64,000 bases of DNA, taken from the NCBI RefSeq assembly GCF_000024405.1, contig NC_013517.1:3503989-3567988 (forward strand). The letters run 5' to 3'. Source of the DNA: Sebaldella termitidis ATCC 33386 (GTDB taxonomy: Bacteria; Fusobacteriota; Fusobacteriia; Fusobacteriales; Leptotrichiaceae). Below are positions 62,422 through 64,000 of this stretch, one piece after another. Positions within the stretch are counted from its first letter, which is position 1. Each line of letters begins with the position of its first letter. The position numbers were made by a program, and so were the translations under genes. The notes under the pieces were generated by a model that searched no databases, was not told where the DNA came from, and saw only the letters and a list, made by a program, of their open reading frames with translations.

Positions 62422-63237
62422 TTATTCTTTCCACCCTTTCAGTGAACTTTCCCTCATCTGTGTTCTTCCTCTGTAGTCTGTTTTATAATAGTCAGAATTT
62501 ATTGCTGCTTCAAAGCTTCCATACACAGGATTCGGAATAATGAAATATTTTTTCCCGAATTCTTTCGAAAGCTCGTCTACTTTCCTTCTCCGCTCTTCTG
62601 CTGTAGCCCCTGCATCAATAAAATCGTTTATATCATCTCCCAGATAAGCTGCGACATGATAATCCTTCTCTATCTGGTTTCTTCTCGATTCCTTACTGGA
62701 TTCTCCTGTTTTCATTATAAGATGTTTATTATCTGCCTTGAATTTTTCTTTCAAAAGATTATCAAGTGTATTTTTTCTTTCAGCCTCTTTTCTGTTCGTT
62801 ATATAAAATACTTCTCCGCCGTTTTCATATATAAAATTCACAAAATCAACAGCTCCCGGCATAGCAGCGGCTTTTTCCGCCTTTCTCCACTCATCCCATG
62901 CTTTCGGAGAAAAATTTTTCCCTTCTTTTATATATTCAGCCTGAGTATAAATATTATCCAGTACTGTTTCATCAATATCCACAATAACTGCAAGTTTTTT
63001 TTCATAGTTCTTACTTTTTTCTTCAATAAATCTACTCTTTGCAAAATTAAATACCTGATATACAGAGGCCCTGTATTCTGCCGAAGTCTGCATCCATACT
63101 GTTCCCAAAACTGTCTGCTGTGACTGGAGACTCTCATAAGTCATTTGTACAGTATCTGTATCTGCGCTTCCTGCATGTATAATTCCCGTGAATATTACTA
63201 TTATATATATACACAATAATTTTCTAAAACTTTTCAT
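62422..63237 (-). CDS. Acid phosphatase, HAD class C (lipoprotein e(P4)-like)
   Basis: About 271 residues from ATG 63237, with GGGGAG just upstream; a frame extension of ten codons has no site. An export signal (RKLLCIYIIVIFTGIIHAG) is followed by class C acid phosphatase motifs: VLGTVWMQTSAEYRASVYQVFN, AVIVDIDETVLDN (nucleophile Asp-x-Asp), YITNR (motif II) and VAAYLGDDINDF (D-D acidic motif). There is no lipobox cysteine at the cleavage site, unlike Haemophilus e(P4). Such enzymes dephosphorylate nucleotides and other phosphomonoesters outside the inner membrane. Confidence 0.9.
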   Translation of the reverse strand: MKSFRKLLCIYIIVIFTGIIHAGSADTDTVQMTYESLQSQQTVLGTVWMQTSAEYRASVYQVFNFAKSRFIEEKSKNYEKKLAVIVDIDETVLDNIYTQAEYIKEGKNFSPKAWDEWRKAEKAAAMPGAVDFVNFIYENGGEVFYITNRKEAERKNTLDNLLKEKFKADNKHLIMKTGESSKESRRNQIEKDYHVAAYLGDDINDFIDAGATAEERRRKVDELSKEFGKKYFIIPNPVYGSFEAAINSDYYKTDYRGRTQMRESSLKGWKE

Positions 63238-63256
63238 TTTTTCTCCCCTTTTTCTG

Positions 63257-64000
63257 CTATACTTCAAAAAATACTTTTATCAGCTCTTTTAAGGAATATA
63301 AATCATCTCTGCCGCATAGCTCTCTCACAGAATGCATTGCGAGCATAGGTATCCCCAAATCTACCGAATCTGTTTCCAGATGTGTCGATGATATCGGCCC
63401 AATGGTAGAGCCTCCCGCCTCTTTTGAATTATTAACAAAATCCTGTGTTTTTATATCTTTTCCCTCTATTATCTGCTTTATTACAGATATCGAAAATCCG
63501 TCAGATGTATATTTTTGGTTGGCACTTATTTTAAACACTACTCCCTGATTCAGAGAAGGCTTATTTGTGGGATCCATTTTACCAGTAAATCCCGGATGTG
63601 CCGCATGTGCTCCGTCAGCTGATATTAAAAAAGAGTTATTTACGGCTGTTAAAAAATCTCCTCTGTTCATTCCCAACGCTATATATATTCTTTCCATATA
63701 ATTCATCAGATAATTGGAATCTGCCCCCTGCTTCGTGGAGCTTCCCACCTCTTCATTATCAAAGCCGACAAAGATATTTATACCCTTATTAACATGTCTG
63801 CTTTCTATAACAGCACGAAGCCCTGTATAAACCGATGCCAGATTATCTATTTTCGGTGCAGAAACAAATTCATTTTCCGCTCCGAGCAGAGTTCCCTTTT
63901 CATAAGCATATACGTATAAATCAAAGTCCAGAATATCTTTTTTATCTATATTACTCTCTTTTGAAACCAGATTTATAAGAAAATCTTCTTTTTCAAATGC
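63257..64000 (-). CDS. M18-family aminopeptidase, C-terminal part (5' end outside window)
   Basis: The minus-strand frame is open to the window edge, so only about 247 C-terminal residues are visible. FVSAPKIDNLASVYTGLRAV carries a metal-binding Asp, and FVGFDNEEVGSSTKQGADS the catalytic Glu pair. ISADGAHAAHPGF and the C-terminal DLGIPMLAMHSVRELCGRDD (metal His) complete the M18 pattern. These are dodecameric aspartyl or general aminopeptidases of the cytoplasm. A valine GTG codon at 63748 lies inside the conserved catalytic region and is not the start. The acid phosphatase gene begins 19 bp downstream. Confidence 0.92.
   Translation of the reverse strand, partial: AFEKEDFLINLVSKESNIDKKDILDFDLYVYAYEKGTLLGAENEFVSAPKIDNLASVYTGLRAVIESRHVNKGINIFVGFDNEEVGSSTKQGADSNYLMNYMERIYIALGMNRGDFLTAVNNSFLISADGAHAAHPGFTGKMDPTNKPSLNQGVVFKISANQKYTSDGFSISVIKQIIEGKDIKTQDFVNNSKEAGGSTIGPISSTHLETDSVDLGIPMLAMHSVRELCGRDDLYSLKELIKVFFEV

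Overview
The window reads as one stretch of a low-GC, Gram-negative-type fusobacterial chromosome. Three things point to Fusobacteriota, most likely Leptotrichiaceae of the Sebaldella/Leptotrichia kind: two autotransporters of about 2200 residues sharing the same conserved N-terminal block, many secreted small proteins and lipoproteins beside several PTS sugar systems, and strong AGGAGG ribosome binding sites in an AT-rich background. The genus is an inference from gene content. I saw no rRNA, tRNA, CRISPR array, transposase or phage gene.

Layout: 1-1.8 kb holds the end of a nitroreductase-like gene, a small outer-membrane barrel and a TetR regulator. 1.9-5.0 kb is a glucitol-type PTS operon (IIC, IIA, IIB and a Gfo/Idh dehydrogenase), divergent from a gene for a Rep_3-like protein (5.2-6.3 kb). 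6.4-12.6 kb carries endonuclease V, secreted lipoproteins, a secreted HAD phosphatase and an acetyltransferase. 12.7-19.5 kb is a seven-gene cellobiose/chitobiose PTS operon, divergent from a second Rep_3-like gene that is followed by an MmcQ-like gene (19.9-21.8 kb). 21.9-25.1 kb is a complete blaR1-blaI / class D beta-lactamase locus with three BlaI-type palindromes. 25.2-31.8 kb is autotransporter 1. 32.3-41.9 kb is mostly housekeeping: gltX, prfB with a programmed frameshift, a D-lactate dehydrogenase, superoxide dismutase, a degenerate response regulator, an Mrp ATPase and leucyl aminopeptidase. 42.6-48.8 kb is an ascorbate-family PTS operon with a split transketolase and its own PRD regulator. 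49.2-57.3 kb holds a LprI-like protein and a four-gene adhesin operon (three small secreted proteins, then autotransporter 2). 58-64 kb has two tandem PstS-like binding proteins, an aminotransferase, a DUF2059 protein, an e(P4)-type acid phosphatase and the end of an M18 aminopeptidase.

The most unusual signal is shared by the two divergent PTS loci. Each has a paralogous chromosomal protein resembling plasmid replication initiators (Rep_3), transcribed away from the PTS operon. Each intergenic region has two direct copies of a T-rich CGTCT element on the Rep strand (CTTTTTTTCGTCTTT twice at the glucitol locus, TTTTTTCGTCTG twice at the cellobiose locus). The copies are 64 and 84 bp apart, about six and eight helical turns. 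The proximal copy lies upstream of a good TTGACA promoter for the PTS operon, at distances that differ by exactly 10 bp between loci. I infer that a plasmid-initiator fold has been recruited as a family of local PTS regulators that read iteron-like sites. The third PTS locus has a conventional PRD regulator and lacks the paired element.
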